The notes beneath the pieces are model-generated. The model made no database searches. It had not been told where the DNA came from and was given only the letters and a program-made list of their open reading frames with translations. A program made the translations under genes and the position numbers. From Paenibacillus albidus (GTDB lineage Bacteria > Bacillota > Bacilli > Paenibacillales > Paenibacillaceae): a stretch of 64,000 bases of DNA. The stretch spans positions 1 to 64,000 of the forward strand of contig NZ_BMKR01000028.1 of assembly GCF_014644435.1 (NCBI RefSeq), given 5' to 3'. Position 1 is the first letter of the stretch; every line of letters starts with the position of its first letter. Shown here piece after piece: positions 9,123 through 16,695 of the stretch.

Positions 9123-9160
9123 GGGTTCAACCTCGCTGAGAAGTGGGTTGGACCCTTTTT
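9123..9160 (+). terminator. Rho-independent terminator of the five-gene operon
   Basis: GGGTTCAACC (9123-9132) pairs with GGGTTGGACCC (9145-9155) allowing wobble, and TTTTT follows. Confidence 0.8.
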
Positions 9161-9186
9161 GCATTCAAAACCTGGGGAGGGTTCGT

Positions 9187-9963
9187 ATGCTGAGAACAGA
9201 ATTGTTGTTACAGCGGCTGGACGAGATCGGCAAATCGCTTGAACGTATGGGGGGAGCTCTTTTATTATTAGGCGTTGGTTCCGTTGGGGTCGAGATAGAA
9301 CGAATGGATGAATATTCAGATTTAGATTTCTTTGTTATTGTGAAACCGGGGGAGAAAAACAGATTTATCGACCGATTGGATTGGCTCGAAGGAGCACACC
9401 CTCTTGCCTATTCATTTAAGAATACGGCTGACGGGTACAAGGTATTGTTCGAGGACGGAATTTTCGGGGAATATGCTGTATTTGAGGAATGGGAGCTGAC
9501 GGACGCCGCCTATACGGAAGGACGGGTCATATGGAAGGATTCGATGTATGGCAATACGGAAATCGCCAAACCTGTACGTCCGATCCCCAGCCCCAAAAAT
9601 GATTCCTTGGACTTTCCTTTGAACGAAGCGTTAACCAATCTATACGTAGGGCTCTGCCGCTATGCCAGAGGAGAACGCCTATCCGCTACGAGGTTTATTC
9701 AAGGCTACGCTATAGACAGGATTCTATCCGTGCTCCATCTACTGGAACAGGAGGAGGATTACTTTCCCGACCCATTCGGGAATGAGAGGCGGTTAGAGAA
9801 GAGATACCCCCGTTTTGCGGAAATCATCGGAGACATGATTCAGGGATATGATCATGTTCCCGAATCGGCACTCCGCATTTTAAATTTCATAGAAGAAGTG
9901 TATCCAGTCAATCAAAGGTTAAGCGATGAGATACGGCGCTTGGCTAATCTAACTTGCCGATAG
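9187..9963 (+). CDS. Nucleotidyltransferase-domain protein
   Basis: ATG 9187 is chosen because GGGGAGG at 9174-9180 precedes it by six bases; the longer frame from TTG 9148 overlaps the terminator. The 258-residue protein has the polymerase-beta-like nucleotidyltransferase motif: LLLGVGSVGVEIERMDEYS, followed by DLDFF with the metal-binding Asp pair, around residues 26-50. A helical C-terminal domain follows. Relatives include aminoglycoside and lincosamide nucleotidyltransferases, but no specific resistance class can be assigned. It is a single-gene unit. Confidence 0.65.
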   Translation: MLRTELLLQRLDEIGKSLERMGGALLLLGVGSVGVEIERMDEYSDLDFFVIVKPGEKNRFIDRLDWLEGAHPLAYSFKNTADGYKVLFEDGIFGEYAVFEEWELTDAAYTEGRVIWKDSMYGNTEIAKPVRPIPSPKNDSLDFPLNEALTNLYVGLCRYARGERLSATRFIQGYAIDRILSVLHLLEQEEDYFPDPFGNERRLEKRYPRFAEIIGDMIQGYDHVPESALRILNFIEEVYPVNQRLSDEIRRLANLTCR

Positions 9964-9966
9964 AAA

Positions 9967-10181
9967 CAGCACGGTGAACCGTATCATAATACTAATCTAT
10001 GGACGCTATATCACCGGGACTATGATGTTTTCGGATTTTTCGTGGACCATCCCGTCTTGTATCTGGTACCCGCCGCGCTGATCGTAGTAACCCTGATGCT
10101 TGCCGTGTTTCATTCGGCGCTGCGGCGGAAGCTGTATGGCCGTATCTACCAGGAGCTGAAAAGCAAACTAGGGATGAATGC
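9967..10181 (+). pseudogene. C-terminal fragment of a membrane protein
   Basis: Directly after the TAG of the nucleotidyltransferase, an open frame without a plausible start reads HGEPYHNTNLW, then DVFGFFVDHP, a hydrophobic helix LVPAALIVVTLMLAVF and a basic tail ending near KLYGRIYQELKSKLG. It looks like the last 70 residues of a permease-type protein whose 5' part is gone. At about 10181 it runs into a hairpin next to the integrase remnant, so the gene was probably cut by recombination. Confidence 0.45.
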
Positions 10182-10223
10182 CTCCTATTTGAAGCAAACT
10201 AGAATTAATTGCTCTAGTAGGAG
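10182..10223. repeat. Inverted repeat beside the integrase remnant
   Basis: CCTCCTA (10182-10188) pairs with TAGGAGG (10217-10223) around an AT-rich loop that contains a second imperfect pairing (GAAGCAA/TTGCTC). It lies just upstream of the tyrosine-recombinase remnant and could be a relic of its attachment site, or simply place the AGGAGG ribosome site inside a hairpin. Confidence 0.4.
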
Positions 10224-10231
10224 GTTTTATT

Positions 10232-10678
10232 ATGATTTTAAGCGAACTTTGGCTTCATTATGAAGCGGACAAACGAATCGAGGGGTTTAGTCCAAATACA
10301 CTGAATGCATATGCTCTACAGCTCAGGATGCTGGTTACATATCTCGGGAATATAGATATTTCCGAGGTAACTCTGAATCTGCTAAAGGAATACTTAGCTA
10401 AGCAGTCAGATCGATTGAAGCCAAGTAGCCAAGGCCCAAAATGGATAAAGCAAATCCCTAAGTTTTTGATGGAGGAAGATGTAATTCATCTGAAGATCTC
10501 TTGTCAGATACTAAGAGAAACGGGAAGGGTTCAAAGCAAAGAGAAGATTACTTCACCACTGAGTGTAAATTAGATTTTATCCAAGGCATGCTGGGTCATG
10601 AAAAAGCTTCAACCACGCAAATCTATGCTCAGCTCCGTGGAGGGCGTCGGAGAGAACTGTATCGTCGATTTTTTTAGT
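10232..10678 (+). pseudogene. Tyrosine recombinase (phage-type integrase) remnant
   Basis: The first 70 codons from ATG 10232 form the SAM-like N-terminal DNA-binding domain of XerC/D-type integrases (FSPNTLNAYALQLRMLVTYL). The frame then degenerates. In another frame GKGSKQREDYFTTECK reappears near 10527, joined directly to MLGHEKASTTQIYAQL near 10590 and the end at RRRELYRRFF. The central catalytic region with the first Arg and Lys is deleted, while the last HxxT region and the Tyr remain. The gene is therefore dead, with at least one frameshift and an internal deletion. Confidence 0.75.
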
Positions 10679-10720
10679 ATGTGTTAAAGGCGAATTCTCC
10701 TTTAGAGATCCGCCGCTTAT

Positions 10721-10742
10721 TCAACGAACGGGCAGTTTAATG
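10721..10742. repeat. Cassette-like motif, copy A
   Basis: TTCAACGAACGGGCAGTTTA, one of five related short sequences at 10.7, 11.8, 12.4, 13.6 and 14.3 kb, each 3' of a single gene or gene remnant. This copy follows the integrase remnant. Confidence 0.5.
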
Positions 10743-10768
10743 TAATAAAGCTGCGGAGGGAGTATACC

Positions 10769-11758
10769 ATGGATTTAATTAAATCATATAACGCTTTTAA
10801 TGAACTTAATCATTTTGTTGAGGATATTAGGAATCAAATTTCTGCATCGGCATCATCGGTTTTAGTCATGCAAAATAATCAAATAGTAAATGAGTTTTAT
10901 TCTGGCAATCATGATAAATCTCCTAACAGTCGATCGATTGATGATGATTCGCAATTCAATATAGCATCAATTCGCAAAACATATCTTGGACTTGTTATTA
11001 GCCTTGCGCTCTATGAAGGGAAAATAAGAAGCATTAATGATTATGTAATTGATTATTTAGACGGTCTGAACGAAAACGTATTAATTAATACAACAATACG
11101 GCATCTTTTGACACACACGCACGGCTTACAAAGTCCAAACATAAGACTATTTCCGCCGGGAACAAACTGGAATTACAATAATGCTGGAGTTCATATACTT
11201 ATTAGGGTTGTTGAAAAGGTCTTTGATCAATCTCTTGCACAAGTGTTGAAGGAACGAGTGTTTGTACCTTATGGATTTATAAATACAGGCTGGAGAAAAG
11301 AGAAAAATGATAAATTGGTGTGGGTTGGTGAAGATTACATAGACCATCAAGGCGGTGAGGCAAATTTATTTGTAAGTACACGAGATTTAGCCAATTGGGG
11401 AAACTTACATCTCACTAAGGGAAATTATATGGGTCAACAAATACTACCTAGTTTGATATTTGAACAAGCTGTTTCAATCGTAACTCCAAGCCAACTTGAC
11501 GAAACGTCACCCCGGAATGGATTTTTTTGGTGGGTAAAAGACAAGAGCCGTCCCTTATCTGAGCTAGGGAATGATCTTCCAAAGGGTTCATATCAATCAC
11601 TTGGTTTTTATGGAAATGCTGTATTAGTTATTCCTGAGTATAACGTAGTAGCAGTTAGAATGTTAAACCAACTTGATTCTAATCCACCAGAATATGATTA
11701 TATCAAAGACATTCAAAGGTTCGGGAATTTAGTATTGAAATGTATATTGTCACAATAG
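10769..11758 (+). CDS. Serine hydrolase of the class C beta-lactamase-like family
   Basis: A 329-residue protein with the three motifs of penicillin-binding-protein-like serine hydrolases: SIRK (S-x-x-K, nucleophile Ser) near residue 68, YNNAG (Y-x-N) near 136, and a late SLGFYGN strand near 285 in place of H/K-x-G. HLLTHTHGL and the STRDLANWG helix are typical of the AmpC/esterase-like branch. No signal peptide is present, so a cytosolic esterase or peptidase-type role is more likely than cell-wall or antibiotic hydrolysis. CGGAGGGAGT precedes the ATG. It is a single-gene unit with lower GC than the operons around it. Confidence 0.75.
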   Translation: MDLIKSYNAFNELNHFVEDIRNQISASASSVLVMQNNQIVNEFYSGNHDKSPNSRSIDDDSQFNIASIRKTYLGLVISLALYEGKIRSINDYVIDYLDGLNENVLINTTIRHLLTHTHGLQSPNIRLFPPGTNWNYNNAGVHILIRVVEKVFDQSLAQVLKERVFVPYGFINTGWRKEKNDKLVWVGEDYIDHQGGEANLFVSTRDLANWGNLHLTKGNYMGQQILPSLIFEQAVSIVTPSQLDETSPRNGFFWWVKDKSRPLSELGNDLPKGSYQSLGFYGNAVLVIPEYNVVAVRMLNQLDSNPPEYDYIKDIQRFGNLVLKCILSQ

Positions 11759-11844
11759 TTTGGACGTTTAGGGTATAAACCTAACGGAGTTGGAAATCTG
11801 AGTCATTGATGGATGAAAGCATCCGACACAGGCTTTCTTGTTGC

Positions 11845-11863
11845 GCTAACCGGGAACGTTAGC
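11845..11863. repeat. Cassette-like motif, copy E
   Basis: GCTAAC (11845-11850) and GTTAGC (11858-11863) form a perfect inverted repeat around CGGGAAC, following the serine hydrolase gene. It is related to the other AACGGGCAG motifs. Confidence 0.45.
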
Positions 11864-11877
11864 ACAGAAAACACATC

Positions 11878-11911
11878 ATGAGACCGCCGCGGACCAATCG
11901 GGCGGCCTCAT
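11878..11911. terminator. Hairpin downstream of the serine hydrolase
   Basis: ATGAG-A-CCGCC (11878-11888) pairs with GGCGG-C-CTCAT (11901-11911). No T run follows, so its strength as a terminator is uncertain. Confidence 0.4.
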
Positions 11912-11959
11912 TGAGCTTCCTCGGACAGAATAACTTGGTCAAGTCACGGATATTTGAAA

Positions 11960-12355
11960 ATGAAGAATGTTAAGGGATGTGTTATTAAAATGAGCCTACA
12001 GTTGGTGCCATTAAATATTCCGTCAGATTGGACTGTCGTATGGAATCATTTTTTCGAAATTAATCCCGATGACTTTCATGACGACTCATTTCCTTATGTA
12101 TGGGAACTACATGAGGATATATTCTATTTTAGAAATGAAAAGAAAGGATTAATTTTGGATTTAGGATGGTATCCAGCTATGAGTTCAGAGGGTGCGTATA
12201 CATTGTATTTAGTAAAAATAGGTGATGAAGAAACTGGAGCCGAATATTGGGCTAATCCTATTTTGAAATATCGTTCCCGCAACATTAACGAGATAACAAA
12301 TAAAATCCATGAAGTCCTCGATAAAGAGCAATCTGATTCGTCCGAAACAAAGTAA
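11960..12355 (+). CDS. Small hypothetical protein
   Basis: An acidic, soluble protein of about 131 residues that I do not recognise. It contains WTVVWNHFFEINPDDF, YVWELHEDIFYF and LILDLGWYPAM, then a Glu/Lys-rich C-terminal helix. Two starts are possible: ATG 11960, or ATG 11990 with a weak AAGGGA 14 bases upstream. A clean terminator at 12390-12430 supports a real transcript. It forms a one-gene unit between two copies of the recurring cassette-like motif. Confidence 0.55.
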   Translation: MKNVKGCVIKMSLQLVPLNIPSDWTVVWNHFFEINPDDFHDDSFPYVWELHEDIFYFRNEKKGLILDLGWYPAMSSEGAYTLYLVKIGDEETGAEYWANPILKYRSRNINEITNKIHEVLDKEQSDSSETK

Positions 12356-12389
12356 ATCATTGAGCAAAAGGAGAACGATAGTTGATTCA

Positions 12390-12430
12390 AACAAGGAGCA
12401 GTTTGCCACGGCAGAGCTGCTCCTTGTTTT
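12390..12430 (+). terminator. Rho-independent terminator
   Basis: A perfect 12-base stem, AACAAGGAGCAG (12390-12401) with CTGCTCCTTGTT (12417-12428), followed by TT. It ends the small hypothetical gene. Confidence 0.85.
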
Positions 12431-12436
12431 CGTTAA

Positions 12437-12454
12437 GCTAAAGGGCAGTTTAGC
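12437..12454. repeat. Cassette-like motif, copy B
   Basis: GCTAAA-GGGCAG-TTTAGC is a perfect six-base inverted repeat around GGGCAG, placed right after a terminator at the end of a one-gene unit. Confidence 0.5.
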
Positions 12455-12601
12455 ACGCCTTGTAAGCAACAAATAGAGCCTTTGAATAAGAACCTTTACA
12501 GAAATGAACCTTTGTATCAGCTAAATTTGTCTATTACTTAGCTAGCTATGAGGGGGAAGGGTAGCGTTTGACTATTCGCTTTTAAAGGGAAGTTAATCAT
12601 T

Positions 12602-13420
12602 TTGGGACTGTCAGCCTTTTTTGGTATCTTTCCCGATCTTTTAGGACCACGTGGTATTTCGCCATGGTCACATTCCATTATAGTAATGGGACTTGTCATG
12701 GTTCCATTAGTGTATTTATTAGGGTTTTTTCTAAAAAAATACTCTTATATCAAACTGTATTTATGTTTCGCGGGGAGCGTATTGGGGCACATTCTCGTAG
12801 ACTATCTGGGACATGGGGTACATTTGGTATATCCGCTTTCAAAACAAGCCTATACATTGCCATTGATTTATCTCGGAGACCCTACGGTATGGGTGCCAAT
12901 GTTACTTGGTGTAATTATATTTATTCTTCCGACGGTATATAAAGGAAAATGGGTATTAAATACAATGTTTGCTGTATTTATTGTCATCTATCTCGGTCTT
13001 AAACTTGTATTGCTTGCGCAAATTGAGCAAAGTGTTCCCCATAAGTTCATACTTACTCAGAAGGCAATTGTAAAGGTTTATCCGTTAGGGGAATATCAGG
13101 TAAAAAAAATAGCGGATTTTTGGAAAATGGGGTTTGATGTAACAGATTCACAAAGAGCCATCAGGGGGATAGTACCTCTGTTGGGCGGAGATACTCAGTT
13201 GCACTCAAACGTTATTTTTTTGATGGAGGGAGACATCGTCGTAAGTAAGACTGGTAAGGATGGGATCGAAGATGTGTATAGAGTGCCAAATTCTAAAAAT
13301 GAAACTTCATTTGAAGTTATAGAGGAGAAAAATGTAGGGTCTGACGAAATGGTTATTGCACGGGATCGGGAGGGGAATACCCACCAGTTTATATTTAGGG
13401 ATGGGAAGTGGATACCCTAA
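12602..13420 (+). CDS. DUF457/YdjM-like membrane-bound metal-dependent hydrolase family protein
   Basis: The start is TTG 12602 with AAAGGGA at 12584-12590; an in-frame stop at 12569 rules out a much longer start. The 272-residue protein has GIFPDLLGP and SHSIIVMG at the N-terminus, then GHILVDYLGHGVHLVYPLS, the His/Asp pattern of YdjM-type membrane hydrolases, among four or five transmembrane helices. The last 110 residues are soluble. The usual family N-terminus before the first metal motif is shorter here, so a small 5' truncation is possible. The substrate is unknown. Confidence 0.6.
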   Translation: MGLSAFFGIFPDLLGPRGISPWSHSIIVMGLVMVPLVYLLGFFLKKYSYIKLYLCFAGSVLGHILVDYLGHGVHLVYPLSKQAYTLPLIYLGDPTVWVPMLLGVIIFILPTVYKGKWVLNTMFAVFIVIYLGLKLVLLAQIEQSVPHKFILTQKAIVKVYPLGEYQVKKIADFWKMGFDVTDSQRAIRGIVPLLGGDTQLHSNVIFLMEGDIVVSKTGKDGIEDVYRVPNSKNETSFEVIEEKNVGSDEMVIARDREGNTHQFIFRDGKWIP

Positions 13421-13458
13421 GAGTTGTATGTAGGGGCGTGGCGTGCCTAATGTTAAAT

Positions 13459-13539
13459 GAAAATAAACTATTAGACTGAAAAATAAAGTATTAGACTCGG
13501 AAAATAAAGTTGTAGACTGAGAAAATAGAGTGTTAGATT
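13459..13539. repeat. Four imperfect tandem repeats of about 20 bases
   Basis: Units start at 13459, 13478, 13498 and 13519 and share the form GAAAATAAAGTATTAGACT. They are AT-rich and lie between the DUF457-like gene and the cassette-like motif C. They are not a CRISPR array, since no spacers separate the units. Confidence 0.75.
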
Positions 13540-13560
13540 GTCATGGCCTTATTAAGCTAT

Positions 13561-13580
13561 ACGAACGGGCAGTTTAGTGC
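13561..13580. repeat. Cassette-like motif, copy C
   Basis: ACGAACGGGCAGTTTAGTGC, directly after the tandem repeats and before the GNAT gene; same family as the motifs at 10721, 12437 and 14308. Confidence 0.5.
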
Positions 13581-13697
13581 GAACTTGTTCAGGAAGGAAA
13601 ACACAGACCCGATCTGGAATTTATTTAAATATTATTTTAGGAGGACTAGGCCTATCTCCCTTATAATCAATGTATACAAAACGAGGTGGGTGTTCAT

Positions 13698-14261
13698 ATG
13701 GAAGATGTGTTCAATGCGCTACCAGTTTTAGAGACCAATCGACTTAAACTAAGAAAGATAACATTAGAAGATGCAGAGGATATGTATTATTACTGTTCTA
13801 ATGAGGAAGTACCGAAGTACGCTTCTTGGAATCCTCACAAAACAATCACAGAAACAAAAGAGGCGATTGAGCGGGTACTTATCCAGTTGAACAATAAGAG
13901 CTTGGTTCATTGGGGTATTGAATATAAAGAAAATAGTAGATTGATTGGTACAATAGAGTTCGCCACATGGGATAGACAGCATAAAATTTCCGAAATTGGA
14001 TATGCCTTATCACCGGATTATTGGGGAAAGGGTATCGCAACGGAAGCCGTAAGAAAAGTTATTAAATTCGGTTTTACCAATATGGACTTGGTTCGTATTC
14101 AAGCGAAATGCTATTTAGAAAATATCGGTTCAGCACGAGTTATGGAAAAGGCGGAAATGTCATTTGAAGGGATTATTAGAAAGGGGCTCTTCATAAAAGG
14201 GAGACATCAGGATTTAAAAATGTACTCCATACTAAAGGATGAGTTTCAAACTATATGCTGA
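13698..14261 (+). CDS. GNAT N-acetyltransferase (RimJ/RimL type)
   Basis: ATG 13698 is preceded by GAGGTGGG, so the longer GTG start at 13686 is not used. The 187-residue protein has the RimJ/L pattern: TNRLKLRKITLEDAEDMY at the N-terminus, WGIEYKENSRLIGTIEF near 80, EIGYALSPDYWGKGIATEA near 105 (acetyl-CoA loop), and a YLENIGSARVMEKAEM stretch near 140. It would acetylate an amine or a protein N-terminus, and the substrate is unknown. It is a single-gene unit between copies C and D of the recurring motif. Confidence 0.85.
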   Translation: MEDVFNALPVLETNRLKLRKITLEDAEDMYYYCSNEEVPKYASWNPHKTITETKEAIERVLIQLNNKSLVHWGIEYKENSRLIGTIEFATWDRQHKISEIGYALSPDYWGKGIATEAVRKVIKFGFTNMDLVRIQAKCYLENIGSARVMEKAEMSFEGIIRKGLFIKGRHQDLKMYSILKDEFQTIC

Positions 14262-14307
14262 ACTAAATTTAGTTTGATACACGCATAAGAACAAGCCAGT
14301 CGATTCA

Positions 14308-14326
14308 ACTAACGGGCAGATTAGCG
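14308..14326. repeat. Cassette-like motif, copy D
   Basis: ACTAACGGGCAGATTAGCG, with CTAA/TTAG as a short inverted repeat, after the GNAT gene. Confidence 0.5.
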
Positions 14327-14350
14327 CAGGCTCTATATATATCAAAGGTC

Positions 14351-14596
14351 ATGATAGAATTTGGAAGAGAATATATACAATCCGAAAGAGAAAATACCAT
14401 ACCGAAAGTGAGCGGGAACAGTATGGACTATAAGTGGAGCAAGATCAGAGAAAAAATAGCATCCAGTGATACCAGTGCGCGTCGCAAATATGAAAAATCC
14501 GGCCGTGAAATCAATGTTGCGGCAAGATACCAATTTAACCACTTGTCAGATTTCGTCCTATTGAAAGTCGCATTTTATGCGGCTTTTTTTGATTAA
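14351..14596 (+). CDS. Small hypothetical protein, possibly a fragment
   Basis: An 81-codon frame with a charged middle part (SKIREKIASSDTSARRKYEK) and no recognisable family. No good ribosome site precedes ATG 14351 or the internal ATG near 14424. The frame runs through the terminator at 14567-14590, which suggests either a gene remnant or a coding region that ends inside its terminator. Low confidence. Confidence 0.3.
   Translation: MIEFGREYIQSERENTIPKVSGNSMDYKWSKIREKIASSDTSARRKYEKSGREINVAARYQFNHLSDFVLLKVAFYAAFFD
14567..14590 (+). terminator. Rho-independent terminator
   Basis: GTCGCA (14567-14572) pairs with TGCGGC (14578-14583) around TTTTA, followed by seven T. Confidence 0.7.
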
Positions 14597-14818
14597 TGGG
14601 ATCAAGTTCGAAATTGAGCGGCCTTATCATACTCATGTTACATCTTCTTTAAATTGTCGACAAAGAAATTTTAAACAATTTTGCTACTCAAGTCTCAAGA
14701 CCTATTCACCAAATAATTCTAAAATTGAACAGATGTGTTTCACAATCAACATTGATCCTATTCAAACATCTTACAAAAGAAAAGCACGTTAAATTACTCA
14801 GTCGGAGGAATCACTATT

Positions 14819-15811
14819 TTGAGAAAGCTATCTTTCGTTATTGCCATTATTATGTTAGGTGCAATGTTGTCCGCTTGTTCTGCCATTACATCCACCGTGG
14901 ATCAAGCGCCTGCAGGCGTTACGTCCGCTGAGAGCAAAGAAATCGATAAATACAATGCGTATGTGAGGCTGAATAACTTGATGACAGGCAGAATCAATGA
15001 AGTTATGGTTCATTATTTCGAGAAGTTCGGAGTGGATACACAGCCTGTAATCGAGAAGAACTTCAGCTTCATCATGCTCGGCGTTGCTGAAACTGAGCGG
15101 GAAGCTGTTGATAAAGCGAACGGTTATACCGCAAGCCAACCTGCTTTTGCGAACGCAGACCCCATAGTGACCAAACTGACACCGGTCATCAAAGATCTGT
15201 TGTCCGTCCTGGACGATATGAAAGCCTACTATGATACAAGAGGCTACGTGGATGATGATTTCGTAAAAGGAAAACAGCTGCATACCAAGCTGGTAAGTGC
15301 CAATCTCGCTTACGAGACTGTCGCCAAACCATACTTCACGGCTTTGCAAAAATTGGGTAACGAGCAGCGTCTGGCTGAACTGCAAAAACTCCAGGATTCA
15401 GACCAGCAGATCAGGTATAATGCCTTGAAGTTCATGATAGATGCCGAGGCTACGGCCATTGAAATGGATGAACAGGGAATCACAGCCGACAATGTGCTGA
15501 AGCTTGATATGACGAAGTTTAAAGCCAAATACGACATCATGACCGCAGATCTGAGTGCGCTCATGACAATCTCAAAAGACAAGAAAAGAATTCAAAAAGA
15601 AGGGATTAACAGCTTCAGTATCGGGAGTTATGTAGATTCAGCCACTGAGGCAAAAGCGGCCGCTTCAAAAATCATTGAACGTATCAATAAGCAGGAACCT
15701 GTATCTGATTCTGACCTGAACGGCCAGTTCCTGAACACTACGGATGGTACACCTGAGAATTTCAATTATAAGCTAAGCAAGGCAGTCGAACGATATAATG
15801 AAATGAATTAA
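14819..15811 (+). CDS. DUF3829 (YiiG-like) lipoprotein
   Basis: The start is TTG 14819 with CGGAGGA about ten bases upstream. The 330-residue product opens with MRKLSFVIAIIMLGAMLSAC, a lipoprotein signal with Cys 20. The mature part is almost wholly helical and acidic, with the YNAYVRLNN opening, repeated helices and the C-terminal NGQFLNTTDGTPENFNYKL, the pattern of the DUF3829/YiiG family of surface lipoproteins with no known function. It stands alone, with about 880 non-coding bases after it. Confidence 0.7.
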   Translation: MRKLSFVIAIIMLGAMLSACSAITSTVDQAPAGVTSAESKEIDKYNAYVRLNNLMTGRINEVMVHYFEKFGVDTQPVIEKNFSFIMLGVAETEREAVDKANGYTASQPAFANADPIVTKLTPVIKDLLSVLDDMKAYYDTRGYVDDDFVKGKQLHTKLVSANLAYETVAKPYFTALQKLGNEQRLAELQKLQDSDQQIRYNALKFMIDAEATAIEMDEQGITADNVLKLDMTKFKAKYDIMTADLSALMTISKDKKRIQKEGINSFSIGSYVDSATEAKAAASKIIERINKQEPVSDSDLNGQFLNTTDGTPENFNYKLSKAVERYNEMN

Positions 15812-15868
15812 GCGTGTCTAACAATTGGGGCTGCGAAATCAAATACGGAATTCCGGTAACGAACAAGC

Positions 15869-15895
15869 CTTATCCGCGAATGGAACGCGGATAAG
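15869..15895. repeat. Perfect 10-base hairpin
   Basis: CTTATCCGCG (15869-15878) pairs with CGCGGATAAG (15886-15895). It sits 58 bases after the lipoprotein gene without a T run. Confidence 0.5.
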
Positions 15896-15983
15896 AGAGG
15901 CGAAAAATATTTTACTGAAGAATTATTCGTTAGAACTTAAACAGGGACAGAGAATAAGCTCAAAAAGACTTGGAGGAAAATAA

Positions 15984-16079
15984 GACACTGAGGCTGTTAT
16001 ACAAGAATCTCTAGACATAATTGGTCGTTACGCTCCCTCGGGTACGATAGTTGAACAATTGCGTAAGCAGATAAAGTAA
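15984..16079 (+). pseudogene. Possible 3' remnant of a lost gene
   Basis: A stop-free stretch of 31 codons, with a coding-like composition (SLDIIGRYAPSGTIVEQLRK), ends in TAA seven bases before a strong terminator. There is no start codon or ribosome site, and the family cannot be named. The placement suggests the tail of a deleted gene still attached to its terminator. It is the only coding-like trace in the 15812-16616 gap. Confidence 0.25.
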
Positions 16080-16085
16080 CATGTG

Positions 16086-16110
16086 CCGCTTCTTGCGAAG
16101 CGGTTTTTTT
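16086..16110 (+). terminator. Rho-independent terminator
   Basis: CCGCTTC (16086-16092) pairs with GAAGCGG (16097-16103), followed by seven T. Confidence 0.8.
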
Positions 16111-16198
16111 GTAACATTTAGCCCTTCATAAAGTGGCTTTACAGCATTTGAGGCCAATGGTTAGGCTAGTTTTGTTAAAATCGCCTGATGCATTTAAT

Positions 16199-16232
16199 AG
16201 AGCCCTTTCCTTAAGGATACAGGCTCTTTTTA
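16199..16232 (+). terminator. Second terminator-like hairpin
   Basis: AGAGCC (16199-16204) pairs with GGCTCT (16222-16227) around a CCTTAAGG palindrome, followed by TTTT. Confidence 0.55.
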
Positions 16233-16483
16233 TTATGCTCTTCATTTTATTCAGCCGCTTAGTGTCCATGATGTGATGGACAACCAATATTTACAATGGC
16301 GGGACCGAGATTTGGAAATAAAGGTTTGGCCCTTAAAGGATTGGGTTATTACGCTTTAGTGTCTACGCTCTGCTCTTAACGAAAATATAGACAAAAACCC
16401 TATATAAAGTGAACTTATAAAACTATAAGAGGCAAAAGTGCGGAGGGGAAGTTTGGATCTGGAGGAGCGAATGCGTCCGCCTT

Positions 16484-16536
16484 TATGTTTGGATTTCTAC
16501 CGCAGCTAGCGGTTTAAATCAGGAAATCCAAACATA
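16484..16536. repeat. Long palindromic element
   Basis: TATGTTTGGATTTC (16484-16497) is perfectly complementary to GAAATCCAAACATA (16523-16536), with an inner CCGC/GCGG stem. The left flank repeats the GTTTGGAT word at 16451. It is not followed by a T run and looks like a dispersed intergenic palindrome rather than a terminator. Confidence 0.65.
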
Positions 16537-16616
16537 ACAGCGGCCGGAAGTTCAAACATTCCCCGCAGTCACGGCCTAGCCGATATATACTGCACTCAAG
16601 CCTCATTTTTTAATGT

Positions 16617-16631
16617 ATATAAGCGCTTACA
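16617..16631. promoter_or_regulatory. cre-like site (CcpA)
   Basis: ATATAAGCGCTTACA matches the catabolite-responsive element consensus WTGNAANCGNWNNCW with one mismatch. It lies just upstream of the LacI gene promoter. Confidence 0.45.
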
Positions 16632-16639
16632 AAAAAGAG

Positions 16640-16668
16640 TTGAAACGTTTCCAATTTGGTGCTATCAT
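16640..16668 (+). promoter_or_regulatory. Promoter and operator of the lacI-type gene
   Basis: TTGAAA (16640-16645), a 17-base spacer and TATCAT (16663-16668) form a sigma-A promoter. The palindrome GAAACGTTTC overlaps its -35 box, so the regulator probably represses itself. Confidence 0.7.
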
Positions 16669-16695
16669 GGGTTCAGAAGCAAAGGTGGGAAGTAA

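Noticed and set aside
10769..11758. Beta-lactamase resistance gene
   Set aside because: SxxK and YxN are present, but there is no signal peptide and no classical KTG box, so a serine hydrolase of unknown substrate is the safer call.
13459..13539. Possible CRISPR array
   Set aside because: The repeats are directly adjacent, degenerate and without unique spacers, and no cas genes are nearby.
13543..13731. 62-codon frame before the GNAT gene
   Set aside because: It runs through the cassette-like motif, has no ribosome site and overlaps the start of the real gene.
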